Counted from the first letter of the stretch, positions 18,647-27,728 are shown. The stretch: DNA of 64,000 bases from Solibaculum mannosilyticum (GCF_015140235.1 NZ_AP023321.1:2222501-2286500); one strand, 5' to 3'. Made by a program: numbers and translations. The notes: generated by a model from the letters alone, not told the origin.

Positions 18647-19263
18647 TGCGATTCTCCTCTCACAATTCGTATAAATTCCTTTATCTTTTCCGGATCCTTG
18701 TATCCATCGGTTTCCACACCGCTGCTGACGTCCACCCCATAGGGACGTACAAGCTGTACCGCCTGCGCCACGTTTTCCGGCATGAGTCCCCCGGCCAGCA
18801 TGATCTTTTGGGATAGGATGCCTTCCAGCAGCGACCAGTCGAATGTTTGACCGCATCCTCCCTGTTGGCTTGGATGATAAGCGTCCAGCAGATACCGGTC
18901 GGCACAGCCTTCCATTACCTCTCTCAGGGATTCCTTATCCTTTACCCGGACGGCCTTCCACACTTCCCGCCCCGTTAGACGCTTGATCTCTTCTTGGTAA
19001 GCGCTATCCTCATTGCCGTGGAGTTGGATGACCTTGAGGCCACACATGGCTGCGATAAAGGCCACCCGTTGCGGCACCTCATTGACAAACACACCCACCG
19101 GGAGTATCCCCTCCGCTAAACCGCGCACTAAATTCTTTGCCGTTTCAGGGGAAACATGCCGCCGACTGGGGGCAAATACAAAGCCAACGTAATCCGGCGC
19201 AAATCGGTTGACGGCCTGGATATCCTCTGGACGGGTCAATCCGCACACCTTGATCGAAATCAA
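18643..19263 (-). CDS. trpF: Phosphoribosylanthranilate isomerase
   Basis: TrpF isomerises phosphoribosylanthranilate in tryptophan synthesis. I place the start at the TTG at 19263, which overlaps the trpC stop in TTGA and follows GGGGGGAG; it gives 206 residues beginning LISIKVCGLTRPED, the canonical TrpF N terminus. Other motifs are YVGFVFAPSRRHVS, VIQLHGNE, DWSLLEG and the late phosphate-binding AGGLMPENVAQAV and GVDVSSGVETDGYKD. The stop overlaps the trpA start, so trpC, trpF and trpA are tightly coupled. Confidence 0.95.
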   Translation of the reverse strand: MISIKVCGLTRPEDIQAVNRFAPDYVGFVFAPSRRHVSPETAKNLVRGLAEGILPVGVFVNEVPQRVAFIAAMCGLKVIQLHGNEDSAYQEEIKRLTGREVWKAVRVKDKESLREVMEGCADRYLLDAYHPSQQGGCGQTFDWSLLEGILSQKIMLAGGLMPENVAQAVQLVRPYGVDVSSGVETDGYKDPEKIKEFIRIVRGESQ

Positions 19264-20045
19264 TGGATCTCCCCCCGCAACATTTGCACCGCTTTTGGAA
19301 TATCGTCCGACCGCATAAAGGTCTCCCCCACTAAGATGGCATCGGCGCCCATGGATCGCAAAAGTCGTACATCCTGAGCCGTTCCGATGCCGCTTTCCGC
19401 TACAATGCACCGCTCTTTGGGAATGTGAGGGATCAGGCTTTCACAGGTGCGAAGAGTTACCTCAAAGGTGCGTAAATTGCGGTTGTTGATTCCCACCACC
19501 GGGGCCTCGGTATCCAGCACACGTTCCAGCTCCTCTTTGTCGTGAACCTCCACCAGACAGGAAAGCCCCAAGCTGTCCGCCACATGCTGGAACTGAACAA
19601 GCTGTCTTTGATCCAAAATAGCGGCGATCAGCAGGATTGCATCGGCCCCCAGGAGATAAGCCTCGTAAATCTGATATTCGGATATGATAAAATCCTTGCG
19701 CAGCAGCGGGATGGGGGAAATCGCACGGATGGACTGCAAATAAGCATCATTTCCCTGGAAATAGTCCTCTTCGGTGAGGATCGACATGGCTTGAACGTCG
19801 GATCTTAAATAACTATTTGCAATATCAGTTGGATTAAATACAGATCGGATTACGCCTTTGGAAGGGGACGCCTTTTTGACTTCGGCAATGATAGACATTT
19901 TCTCCGCAAGCTTCAAGCTGCCTGCGAAATCCAAGGGCATCCTCGGGCGATCCTCCGCCTGTCTCTGCAGTTGGAGAAGCGGGATCCTCTCCATTCTCTC
20001 ATGCAGGCGGACTTCTTTTTTCGCAACAATGTCATCCAAAATCAT
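19260..20045 (-). CDS. trpC: Indole-3-glycerol phosphate synthase
   Basis: TrpC makes indole-3-glycerol phosphate. The ATG at 20045 has AAAGGAGGG 6-7 bases upstream and gives 261 residues starting MILDDIVAKKE. Barrel motifs with the catalytic Lys and Glu residues are visible: IIAEVKKASPSKG, SILTEEDYFQG, LLRKDFIISEYQIYEA, GINNRNLRTF, VAESGI and ILVGETFMRS. The gap after trpD is 13 bases. Confidence 0.96.
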   Translation of the reverse strand: MILDDIVAKKEVRLHERMERIPLLQLQRQAEDRPRMPLDFAGSLKLAEKMSIIAEVKKASPSKGVIRSVFNPTDIANSYLRSDVQAMSILTEEDYFQGNDAYLQSIRAISPIPLLRKDFIISEYQIYEAYLLGADAILLIAAILDQRQLVQFQHVADSLGLSCLVEVHDKEELERVLDTEAPVVGINNRNLRTFEVTLRTCESLIPHIPKERCIVAESGIGTAQDVRLLRSMGADAILVGETFMRSDDIPKAVQMLRGEIH

Positions 20046-20058
20046 CCCGGTCCCTCCT

Positions 20059-21072
20059 TTATCCAATGCTGTTGCTCATTTCGATCACCTGCTCTAATTT
20101 CTTCAGAGCAGCGCCGGAATCGATGGCCTCCCTCGCCATCTCGATGCCTTGGGCAATGGTATCGGCCCTGCGTCCGGCATAAATGGATGCGCCGGCATTG
20201 AGCAGTACGGTATCCCGTTTGGGCCCCTTGGCTCCTCCTAAGATATCCCGGGTAATCTGGGCGTTTTCCACCGCTGTGCCGCCTCGGATATCCTCTACAG
20301 AAGCCCGTTCAAAGCCAAAGTGTTCCGGCGGCAGTACATAATCCATCACCAAGCCGTCCTTGATCTCGGACACCTGGTTAGCGCCTACCGTGGCAAATTC
20401 ATCGATGCCTTCACAGTTCATGACAAATCCCCGTTCCACACCCATATTCATCATGGCGTGGGCCAGAGGATTGGTGAGAGCTTTATCAAAAACACCGATT
20501 ACCTGGGTCTTTGCGTCCGACGGATTGGAAATCGGACCAAGGATATTAAAAATAGTACGGATCCCCAATTCACTGCGCACCAGTGCGGCGTGCTTCATGG
20601 ATTTGTGGAAGGTTTTTGCAAACATAAACCCTAAGCCGATGGCTTCCACGCATTGTTCGACCTGCTCCGGCTCCAGCATGACGTTGACTCCCAACGCTTC
20701 CAGCAGGTCCACGCTGCCGCTGCGGCTCGAAATGGCACGGTTGCCGTGTTTAGCCACCGGCACGCCTGCTGCCGCCACGACAAAGGCTGAGGTCGTGGAG
20801 ATATTAAAGGTATTGATGCCGTCTCCACCGGTGCCGACCAGATCGATGTATCCCGAAACAGTGGGATGAATGTGGGCGGCCTTGTGCTTCATGGTCAAGG
20901 CACAGCCGGTGATTTCGTCAATGGTTTCCCCTTTCATGCGGAGACTCGTCAGAAATGCGCTGATTTGGGCATAGGTTGCACCGTTGTCCAGCACCATATC
21001 CATGGCCTGCATGGCTTCCTCTTTTGTCAGGTCTTGCTTTACCACCAGTTTCTGAATTGCGGATTTGATCAT
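20059..21072 (-). CDS. trpD: Anthranilate phosphoribosyltransferase
   Basis: TrpD joins anthranilate to PRPP. Of two in-frame ATGs I prefer 21072, because GGGAGGT lies 8 bases from it but only 2 bases from the ATG at 21078. The 337-residue protein carries the PRPP- and magnesium-binding GTGGDGINTFNIST, KHGNRAISSRSGS, RSELGIRTIFNILGPISNP and ERGFVMNCEGIDE. It is the first gene after the T-box leader, so trpE and trpG are not in this operon. Confidence 0.96.
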   Translation of the reverse strand: MIKSAIQKLVVKQDLTKEEAMQAMDMVLDNGATYAQISAFLTSLRMKGETIDEITGCALTMKHKAAHIHPTVSGYIDLVGTGGDGINTFNISTTSAFVVAAAGVPVAKHGNRAISSRSGSVDLLEALGVNVMLEPEQVEQCVEAIGLGFMFAKTFHKSMKHAALVRSELGIRTIFNILGPISNPSDAKTQVIGVFDKALTNPLAHAMMNMGVERGFVMNCEGIDEFATVGANQVSEIKDGLVMDYVLPPEHFGFERASVEDIRGGTAVENAQITRDILGGAKGPKRDTVLLNAGASIYAGRRADTIAQGIEMAREAIDSGAALKKLEQVIEMSNSIG

Positions 21073-21138
21073 TGTCATTACCTCCCAAAAATTCCGTTGA
21101 CATCATGTCTTGTCATCGGGGATGGGGATTTTGAAGCA

Positions 21139-21430
21139 AAATAAAAACAGCTTGCCCTTATCAAAAGGACAAGCTGCATTAATAGCCTGCGGTACCACCT
21201 TTATTGGTATCCAAAATACCCACTTTGCAGGTGCAATCACACCCTCACCCTTGTAACGTAGGAGAAACGTCGGGATCTACTGACCATCTATATATCTTAA
21301 GATAGCGTTCGCCCCGCCCTCATCAGCCCAACGGCAACTGCACAGCTCCAATACCGGTCTTCCACCATCGCCGGCTCTCTGCCATCAGATTACTGCACTG
21401 CCAATCTGAATCAACGGTTTTGAATATGGT
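21139..21430 (-). ncRNA. T-box riboswitch leader controlling the trp operon
   Basis: Reading leftward, the leader has a Stem I region with AGAGAGCCGG, a GGTGGAAG distal loop and a GCTGATGAGG K-turn-like strand. Next comes the highly conserved antiterminator box AAGGTGGTACCGCAGG (21201-21186). It ends in a competing terminator, CAGCTTGTCCTT pairing with AAGGGCAAGCTG (21176-21148), followed by TTTTTATTTT. The most plausible specifier codon is UGG at 21330-21328, just before the K-turn strand, matching tryptophan. Uncharged tRNA-Trp would therefore switch the operon on. The class is certain; the exact specifier is my inference. Confidence 0.92.
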
Positions 21431-21433
21431 AGT

Positions 21434-21462
21434 AGTGTACCACACTCTCTACTATTTTTCAA
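21434..21462 (-). promoter_or_regulatory. Promoter of the T-box trp operon
   Basis: On the minus strand TTGAAA (21462-21457), a 17-bp spacer and TACACT (21439-21434) lie directly before the T-box leader. Confidence 0.8.
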
Positions 21463-21536
21463 GGGGTCATTCCATATTTTCTACCGAAAAATCAATCAAA
21501 GCTTTTTCTTATTTTTCCTCTCAGGTCAGGCGTCAA

Positions 21537-21571
21537 GAAAAGGCCCCCGGTTTCAAACCAGAGGGCCCTTC
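21537..21571 (-). terminator. Terminator of the GH92 mannosidase gene
   Basis: Leftward, GGGCCCTCTGGTTT pairs with AAACCGGGGGCC around a very short loop with minor mismatches and is followed by TTTTCTT. Confidence 0.8.
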
Positions 21572-21600
21572 CTGCTTATGAATTAGGCGTTTAACCTATC

Positions 21601-24600
21601 TCATTTTGTAATGCTGATCTGCATGGTCATGCCGTTGTCCACACTCTTATTGGTGTAAGGATCAACGCTGACTACGCTGAAGATACGGTTGTTGCCAGTG
21701 CTTCCGACGGACAGTGTCACATTCCAAGTCTTGACACCGTCGCCAACGGTAACTTCCTTGCTCAACAGAGTAATAGCATTGCCGCGTTCGTTGAGAATAC
21801 GGATATTCTCTACGTCCTCGGTAGTGGTAATGGTAACATCAAACACTTCGTTAACCTTAGCGGAAGCAGCGTTCTCAACGCCCAGTACCATACCATTGTA
21901 TTCCGGATTCTTAATGGTCATGCTGACCGTTACGCCGGAATCCTCATAAGCGGAACCCATGGTGCGGCTGTAAAGGTTCAAGATACGGTCTTCACCAGCA
22001 GTACCAACCGAGAACTTAATGGTCCAAGTCTTGGTTCCATCGCCGTTATTCACCGATTTGAGCCAAGTTCTGCCGATCCACTTGTCATTTTCGTTCTTCA
22101 TGCTGACGTCGGTAACAGTATCCTTTGTCACAACTGTCATCGTGATTTCTTCGTTGACGCCATAGGAAGCAGGATCACGGTCGAGTTTCGCGGAGATGAT
22201 ATCACCGGTCGGCTCGGGCTCAGCCTCAACCAAGTTCTCGATGGCGGTGTTGATGCTCTCAGTCGCCTCTACGTACATGGTGTTGGTAGCTTCCGGATTG
22301 TTCTGAACAGCTTTTGCATTCTTCAAAGCTTCGGTCAAAGCTGCAAACGAATCTTCAGTATAATCCTCAGCCTTCAGAGCTTCGGCGGCTTTCACTGCGG
22401 CTTCCAAAGCGGCAATGCTCTCTTCGGTAGGAGCATCCGGATCTTCGGCCTCAGTGAACTGGAAGTAGTCGACGTTAGCGACATGCTTACCAGTGCTCTG
22501 CATGATAACGTAAACATCATGCTGGCCGGTAACCTTTCTGGTCAGATCGGCAGTGGCAATCATGTAGTTCTTCCAAGCGCCTGCCGAGGGAGGGGTCTGG
22601 ATATCAGCGATCAGTTCGCCGTCCACAGAGTCCAGACGGACTTCCATATGGGCGTTCGGGCAGTCGGCAATAACGCCGGCGTAGTTGACGGAAACCTTCT
22701 CAGCCCCAATATTGCCGAAGTCAACGTACTTATAAGCGACATATGCGCCGGGAGCGGTGCCGCCGATGTTGCCCACAGTACCGATGTTGGTGCCTTCTGT
22801 GGTTTCGCCCTTGATGCCGGAGGAAGCATTGTCAAACGACTCAGCCTCGATCTTCGCATAGGCATCGCGGATTTCCTTCAGATTGCTGATAGCAGTCTGG
22901 ATGGCCTTAATAGCGGAGACATAATCATCCTGGACGGATTCCGGATTGTTCAGTACTTCTTCGCCAGCTTTGACAGCATCCATCAGGGCCTCATAGGTGG
23001 CGGTGGCATATTGAGAACCATCCATGGCCTTGACCTGAGCAATCAGGGATTCCAGGGATTCCTTATCCATGGACTTGGATTCAACGCCCATCAGTTCGAT
23101 TTCGCCCAGGTTCATAGCATTGGCCCCGGTGAAATCAATCTTGATGTAAGTGTACTTCGCACTCTTTTCTTCATCAACTGCGAAGGGACGAGTGTAGTTC
23201 TCCCACTGGAAGGTCTGGTTGGATCTGGAGTCGATCTCAGTCCATTCCTTGCCGTCGTTGGAACCGTAAACAGTCCAGGAAGTGGGAGCTGCATCGGTAG
23301 CTTTACAGGTGATGGTGTACATGTCGATGAACTTGCCGTTGCCGTCACCGAAGAAGTAGGTCACGGAACCGGTGTTGCCTGCAAAAGCAGTGGCATTGTT
23401 GGAATTGTTGTCAAGCAGGTTGGCCGCTTTTGCGCCCTCTGCCAGGCCTTCCACATAGATGCCGGGGGTGACGCCGGTCAGCTGGTTGGCAATCTCTGCT
23501 ACAGCAGCTGTCTCGGAGGTCAAATCCTTCATCGGCTCTGCGACCTCGTCACCAGTGGTGATGGAGGGAGGTACGGAATCTTCAGCAGTACCCCAGTCGG
23601 ACGGGGTGTTGCCCATAACGAAGTCGAGAGTGATCTCGCCGTCGCCATCTTTGTCGCCATTGACCAAGTCAACTTGATCAAAATAGGTCTTGTTGTAGTC
23701 TTCGCCTTCCACCTTCAGGCTCTGGACATAGACATTCTCTCTGCTGTTGTTTTCAGCATTGATGACCAGGTCTTTGCCATTCTCCAGATGGACGGTAGCT
23801 TTCTCAAACAACGGGGAACCAATGGCGAATTCACCGCTGCCCATGTTGACCGGATACAGGCCCAGGCTGGACAGGATGTACCAAGCAGACATTTCACCAT
23901 TGTCTTCGTCGCCGCAGTAGCCCTGGCCGATGGTGTAACCACTATACAGACGATCCATGATCTCACGGACCTTCTCCTGGGTCTTATAGGGCTGGCCGGC
24001 ATAGTTATACATATAGGGGATGTGGTGGGACGGCTGGTTGCTGTGGCCATACTGACCCATTCTTACCTGACGAGCTTCACGCATCTCATGGATCTCGCCG
24101 CCGTAACCGCCGGGGATATACGTGGTATCTTCGTTGAAGAACTCATCCAGCTTCTCAGCCAGGCCTTCGCGGCCGCCGTACAGGTTAGCCAGACCCTGGC
24201 CATCCTGGACTACATGGAATGCCATGTTCCAAGCATTGGTCTCAGTGTATTGGCCGCCCCAAGATTTGGGATCAAAGCTGTCGTCGCTGGTCTGCCAAGT
24301 GCCGTTGTAGTTCTTGCCCTTGAACCAGCCATCGCCGTCGCCATTGTCATTGTACTTGAAGTAGTTGACATAGTTGGTGGCGCGGTTTGTGAAGTAGATG
24401 TACTCATCGTTGAGTTTCTGGTACTCTTCACTGTCTTTGTCTTCTATCTTGTCCATCATAGCCTTCGCCATGTTGGCGATACCGGCATCGTTGATGAAGC
24501 CTTCCAGGCCCCAGGACATACCTTCACCGTTATTGGCGCCGGTGTAGCCGTAGAAAATGGACTGGTTGATATTCTGACGTCCGTTCTGAGATTTGCTGCT

Positions 24601-27051
24601 GACGGCTGAACCGTTGCGCAGAGCCGAATCATAGGCGGTCTCATAGTCGAACTCTTGGCCGCGCAGCAAGGCGTCGCCAAAGATAACGTCGGAGCTGGTA
24701 CCAACCATGGAGTTGACGCCTGCCGGAGCAATCCAGCGCGGCAACCAGCCTTCATCGTTGTAATGCTGCACCAAACCGTTGAGCAGTTCGGTGTTCATGC
24801 TCGGGGTCAGCAAAGCGTAGGCTGCCCATGTGGTACGGTAGGTATCCCAGAAACCGTTGTTGTAATAGAAAGTTCCGTCCACAACGCCTTTGTCATTGTA
24901 GGGGCTTCTATACTGATAGTCCGGCTCCTCATTGGTGCCCACGTTTTCACTGAGCAGGTTGGGGTAGGCAAACAAACGGTACATATTGGAGTAAAGGGTG
25001 GTCAGCTGATTCTCTGTTGCGCCCTCTACATCAATGATATCCAGCTTGTCATCCCACTGGGACTGAGCCATTTCTTTGATATCATCAAAGGTATCTTCCT
25101 TAGCGATTTCCAGATCCATATTGTGTTTGGCCTGGTCAGCGCTGATAAAGGAAGTGGCCACTTTCAAAGTGACCTCATTGGTGCCGTCGGCGAAGGATAC
25201 AACGCCCTGGCCGCTCTTAGCATTGGTAATCTTGTCCAATTCGGGAGCCACACTGAATTCACCGTAGACATACATCGTGCCCATACCATTGCTGTTTTCT
25301 TTAACGGCGGCGGTAAAGGTTTTTCCGTCTTCCGAGAATGTCAGTTCAGCGTCACGGGTCACGCAATCCAAAATGACATTGCGGTTGGCAACATCTTCAT
25401 CAAAGGTGAAGCGCATCATAGCCGCATGGTTGGTGGGAGCCAATTCCATGGTGGCACCGGATGCTGCCGAGCCTTCGTCGAAGGATACCTTATAGTAATG
25501 GGCTTTTGCTTCTTCATTATCATGGGAGAAGGAAGAAGCTCTCTCATCGACGCCTACAGAATTGCTGCTGGAAGCATCGATGGATGTGTTGACCATGAAG
25601 GTATAGTTGCCGCGGTCACCGATCCAGTGGCTGGCCACGTGGCTGACGGAAATGTGCTTAAAGGTGTTGCCGGGCTGATAGGTGTACATCGAAGCCTGTC
25701 CACTATTGGTAGTGGGAGCCCAGAAGTTAAATGCATGAGGAACCGTTACAAGTGCGCCGTTCAGGCCGCGGGAGAAGGATCCCGAAGACTGGGTACCGCG
25801 CAGAATGCTGACATAATCGGATTTACGCTCGTGCTCCACAGGAGCTACATCTTCGATTTCAATGTCGTCAAACAGGGCTTCAAAGGTGGCGTTGGCCGGA
25901 ACCTCTTCCCCCTCTTCGTTGGTGGTAGTGGTGGCATTCGAAGCCTTATCGTAATTGATGAGGATCTTCTTAATGGTCTTGCCGGCTGCCACTTCGCCGA
26001 TGTTGGAATACACATGGTTCCACTGACGCATAAGCAGGAACTTGGAATCACCTTGGGATTGAGCGTCCATCTTGTTGCCGTACTGGTCAACAGCAGCCAG
26101 ATCGCTCAGGTAAGTACCGTCTTCAAACTGGACGTCCACTGCTACGTAAGTGCTGGTGTACTCATAATCGTAGTCACCGTCAAACTGCGGGAACACTTTA
26201 TAAGAGAGCTGGGTATTGGCCGAAACCGGGATATCCAGATCATCGTACACGACATTGTGGCTGTAAGCTCTGCCGGAACCCTCGTGGGTACCGCTGACAG
26301 TATAGGTCTTGGAGCCGGTGAAACCTTTGCCGGTGGTGCTGTTCCAAGTGGAACCGGGGCCGCCCAGCACTTCTGCACCCATACCGAGAGATGCTGCTAC
26401 ATCGTCATCGGGATCATTGGTTCCGAAGGTGATGTCGCCGATCTGGGTCATATTACCGCTGCCATTGGCTTCAACGGTCACACGATAGTAAGTATATGCA
26501 GTCTCGTTTTCAATCTCATAAGTGTTGCGGGTATAGCGGTCTGCAAAAGTCACATTCTCCTGCTTGTCCAGCTGAACCCAGTCCGAACCATTTGTCGAAC
26601 CATACAGCGTCCAGCTCTTCGGATCGCGTTCCGGAGCGTCGTTGGCCGAAGTGATAGAGTAAACGCGGATGGTAGTAGGCTCCTTCATCTCAAAATCGAT
26701 ATTGAAGGGACGATTCGATGTGGTCAGGTATTTACTGCCGGCATTGTCATCCAGCAGGTTGTCTGCGATCTCATGATCATTGTAGGCCGCAGGGGCAGTG
26801 ACGGACTTTGCTTTCTGTCTGCCTACCAGTCCTTCGCCAGCACCCTTTTTGCTGACGTTCTCTGTCATAGCCTCTCCCTCAGCCGAATACTCAACAGTAT
26901 TCTCAAGAGGGCTGGCATCGTTCTCTTCAAACGAAGAAGAGAATGTCCCGCCTACCCCAGGCTCCCGTGCTGCCGCCGGAAGTGCAACAGCAGCTGTGGA
27001 CAGTGCCATCGTGGTGCTCAGCACCACAGCTAAAATTCTTTTTAGCTTCAT
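21601..27051 (-). CDS. Secreted GH92 alpha-mannosidase with F5/8, FIVAR, CBM6-like and repeat modules
   Basis: This 1816-residue exported exo-alpha-mannosidase starts at the ATG at 27051 after AGGAGG. Residues 1-30 are a signal peptide (MKLKRILAVV to LPAAA). An F5/8 type C (CBM32-like) domain lies at about 85-210. The GH92 N-terminal beta domain starts near 409 and the catalytic region runs to about 1150, with NNGFWDTYRTTWA (about 737), GHSNQPSHHIPYMYNYAG (about 1004) and GYCGDEDNGEMSAWY, whose aspartates are thought to include the catalytic base in this family. A second F5/8 domain (1193-1333), FIVAR (1330-1390), CBM6-like (1398-1532), FIVAR (1540-1608) and two shared modules (1613-1816) follow. 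GH92 enzymes trim alpha-1,2/1,3-mannose from N-glycans or yeast mannan with calcium. Its promoter motif matches that of the transporter operon. Confidence 0.96.
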   Translation of the reverse strand: MKLKRILAVVLSTTMALSTAAVALPAAAREPGVGGTFSSSFEENDASPLENTVEYSAEGEAMTENVSKKGAGEGLVGRQKAKSVTAPAAYNDHEIADNLLDDNAGSKYLTTSNRPFNIDFEMKEPTTIRVYSITSANDAPERDPKSWTLYGSTNGSDWVQLDKQENVTFADRYTRNTYEIENETAYTYYRVTVEANGSGNMTQIGDITFGTNDPDDDVAASLGMGAEVLGGPGSTWNSTTGKGFTGSKTYTVSGTHEGSGRAYSHNVVYDDLDIPVSANTQLSYKVFPQFDGDYDYEYTSTYVAVDVQFEDGTYLSDLAAVDQYGNKMDAQSQGDSKFLLMRQWNHVYSNIGEVAAGKTIKKILINYDKASNATTTTNEEGEEVPANATFEALFDDIEIEDVAPVEHERKSDYVSILRGTQSSGSFSRGLNGALVTVPHAFNFWAPTTNSGQASMYTYQPGNTFKHISVSHVASHWIGDRGNYTFMVNTSIDASSSNSVGVDERASSFSHDNEEAKAHYYKVSFDEGSAASGATMELAPTNHAAMMRFTFDEDVANRNVILDCVTRDAELTFSEDGKTFTAAVKENSNGMGTMYVYGEFSVAPELDKITNAKSGQGVVSFADGTNEVTLKVATSFISADQAKHNMDLEIAKEDTFDDIKEMAQSQWDDKLDIIDVEGATENQLTTLYSNMYRLFAYPNLLSENVGTNEEPDYQYRSPYNDKGVVDGTFYYNNGFWDTYRTTWAAYALLTPSMNTELLNGLVQHYNDEGWLPRWIAPAGVNSMVGTSSDVIFGDALLRGQEFDYETAYDSALRNGSAVSSKSQNGRQNINQSIFYGYTGANNGEGMSWGLEGFINDAGIANMAKAMMDKIEDKDSEEYQKLNDEYIYFTNRATNYVNYFKYNDNGDGDGWFKGKNYNGTWQTSDDSFDPKSWGGQYTETNAWNMAFHVVQDGQGLANLYGGREGLAEKLDEFFNEDTTYIPGGYGGEIHEMREARQVRMGQYGHSNQPSHHIPYMYNYAGQPYKTQEKVREIMDRLYSGYTIGQGYCGDEDNGEMSAWYILSSLGLYPVNMGSGEFAIGSPLFEKATVHLENGKDLVINAENNSRENVYVQSLKVEGEDYNKTYFDQVDLVNGDKDGDGEITLDFVMGNTPSDWGTAEDSVPPSITTGDEVAEPMKDLTSETAAVAEIANQLTGVTPGIYVEGLAEGAKAANLLDNNSNNATAFAGNTGSVTYFFGDGNGKFIDMYTITCKATDAAPTSWTVYGSNDGKEWTEIDSRSNQTFQWENYTRPFAVDEEKSAKYTYIKIDFTGANAMNLGEIELMGVESKSMDKESLESLIAQVKAMDGSQYATATYEALMDAVKAGEEVLNNPESVQDDYVSAIKAIQTAISNLKEIRDAYAKIEAESFDNASSGIKGETTEGTNIGTVGNIGGTAPGAYVAYKYVDFGNIGAEKVSVNYAGVIADCPNAHMEVRLDSVDGELIADIQTPPSAGAWKNYMIATADLTRKVTGQHDVYVIMQSTGKHVANVDYFQFTEAEDPDAPTEESIAALEAAVKAAEALKAEDYTEDSFAALTEALKNAKAVQNNPEATNTMYVEATESINTAIENLVEAEPEPTGDIISAKLDRDPASYGVNEEITMTVVTKDTVTDVSMKNENDKWIGRTWLKSVNNGDGTKTWTIKFSVGTAGEDRILNLYSRTMGSAYEDSGVTVSMTIKNPEYNGMVLGVENAASAKVNEVFDVTITTTEDVENIRILNERGNAITLLSKEVTVGDGVKTWNVTLSVGSTGNNRIFSVVSVDPYTNKSVDNGMTMQISITK

Positions 27052-27232
27052 TGCGTTACCTCCTACTACAAAAAATTTTCCTTCCCGATTCTTTTGTACA
27101 TCCTTTTCCAAAAACGAACCTTTTCTTCTCTCTTTTCCTGTTAAAAACAGGCACTATGGAAAAACCATTTTTTACAGAAGATGAATTGCATTCGTTCCAC
27201 CAAAAGCACAAAAGATATCGAAGGCTACATTC

Positions 27233-27273
27233 ATCATAACAAAAACAGGCGTAAAATGTCCTGTACTTTTTTT
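27233..27273 (-). promoter_or_regulatory. GH92 promoter with the AAAAAAAGTACAGGA motif
   Basis: On the minus strand AAAAAAAGTACAGGA (27273-27259) lies exactly 20 bases before TATGAT (27238-27233). The -35 position reads GGACAT and overlaps the motif, as at the transporter promoter (15641-15681). The predicted leader to the ATG is about 175 bases. Confidence 0.6.
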
Positions 27274-27356
27274 AAATTTACCGTAATATTTTTAGATTCA
27301 CTTACCATCTCTTCCGTTAATTTTCATAGCAATTCAAAAACTACACAAGACATGTT

Positions 27357-27462
27357 TTGATAAATTATACAAGATAGATAGTATTCTTTCACAAACCGCT
27401 TCTTTAAACAAATTTATTAAGTGTAAAAACATTCTATCTTTTTACACTTAATAAATTTTTCC
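27357..27462 (+). repeat. 20-bp perfect inverted repeat with an upstream promoter-like pair
   Basis: AAATTTATTAAGTGTAAAAA (27410-27429) and its exact complement (27439-27458) enclose a 9-base loop, followed by further T. TTGATA (27357-27362), 16 bp and TAGTAT (27379-27384) lie just upstream, so the repeat could end a small RNA of about 75 bases. A large operator is the alternative. Confidence 0.5.
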
Positions 27463-27607
27463 ATGATAAAGCCACCACGTTTTTGATGCAAGTGGTCACT
27501 TACTTGAAAACAAAACTGATTTGATTGAAATTCGGCATTCCTATACTGTTGTATCTATAGCACAATAGCACACGGTAGGCTTCTCGTATCTTTTTTGTCG
27601 AAATTCC

Positions 27608-27636
27608 TTGCATCCTGGAGGCAATGGTGATATAAT
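27608..27636 (+). promoter_or_regulatory. Promoter of carAB
   Basis: TTGCAT, a 17-bp spacer and TATAAT (27631-27636) precede carA by about 85 bases. No PyrR-type attenuator is apparent in the short leader. Confidence 0.8.
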
Positions 27637-27728
27637 ACTGAAGATTTAACCATTTGGCGTTTTGCGGCGCTGGATAGGTAGTTGTTTGGGTTCATTTCAT
27701 TGTGTCAAAAAAGAAAGGTGGAGGCGTT

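Larger units (their letters stand above)
27052..27728. other. 677-base divergent intergenic region between the GH92 gene and carA
   Basis: No protein gene is visible. It holds the leftward GH92 promoter with the shared motif, the rightward carA promoter, and between them a promoter-like pair followed by a 20-bp perfect inverted repeat (27410-27458). The central part is strongly AT-rich. Confidence 0.65.

Noticed and set aside
22483..27033. Long + strand open frames (708 and 792 residues) opposite the GH92 gene
   Set aside because: These are frame shadows of the GH92 coding sequence with low-complexity translation and no family features.
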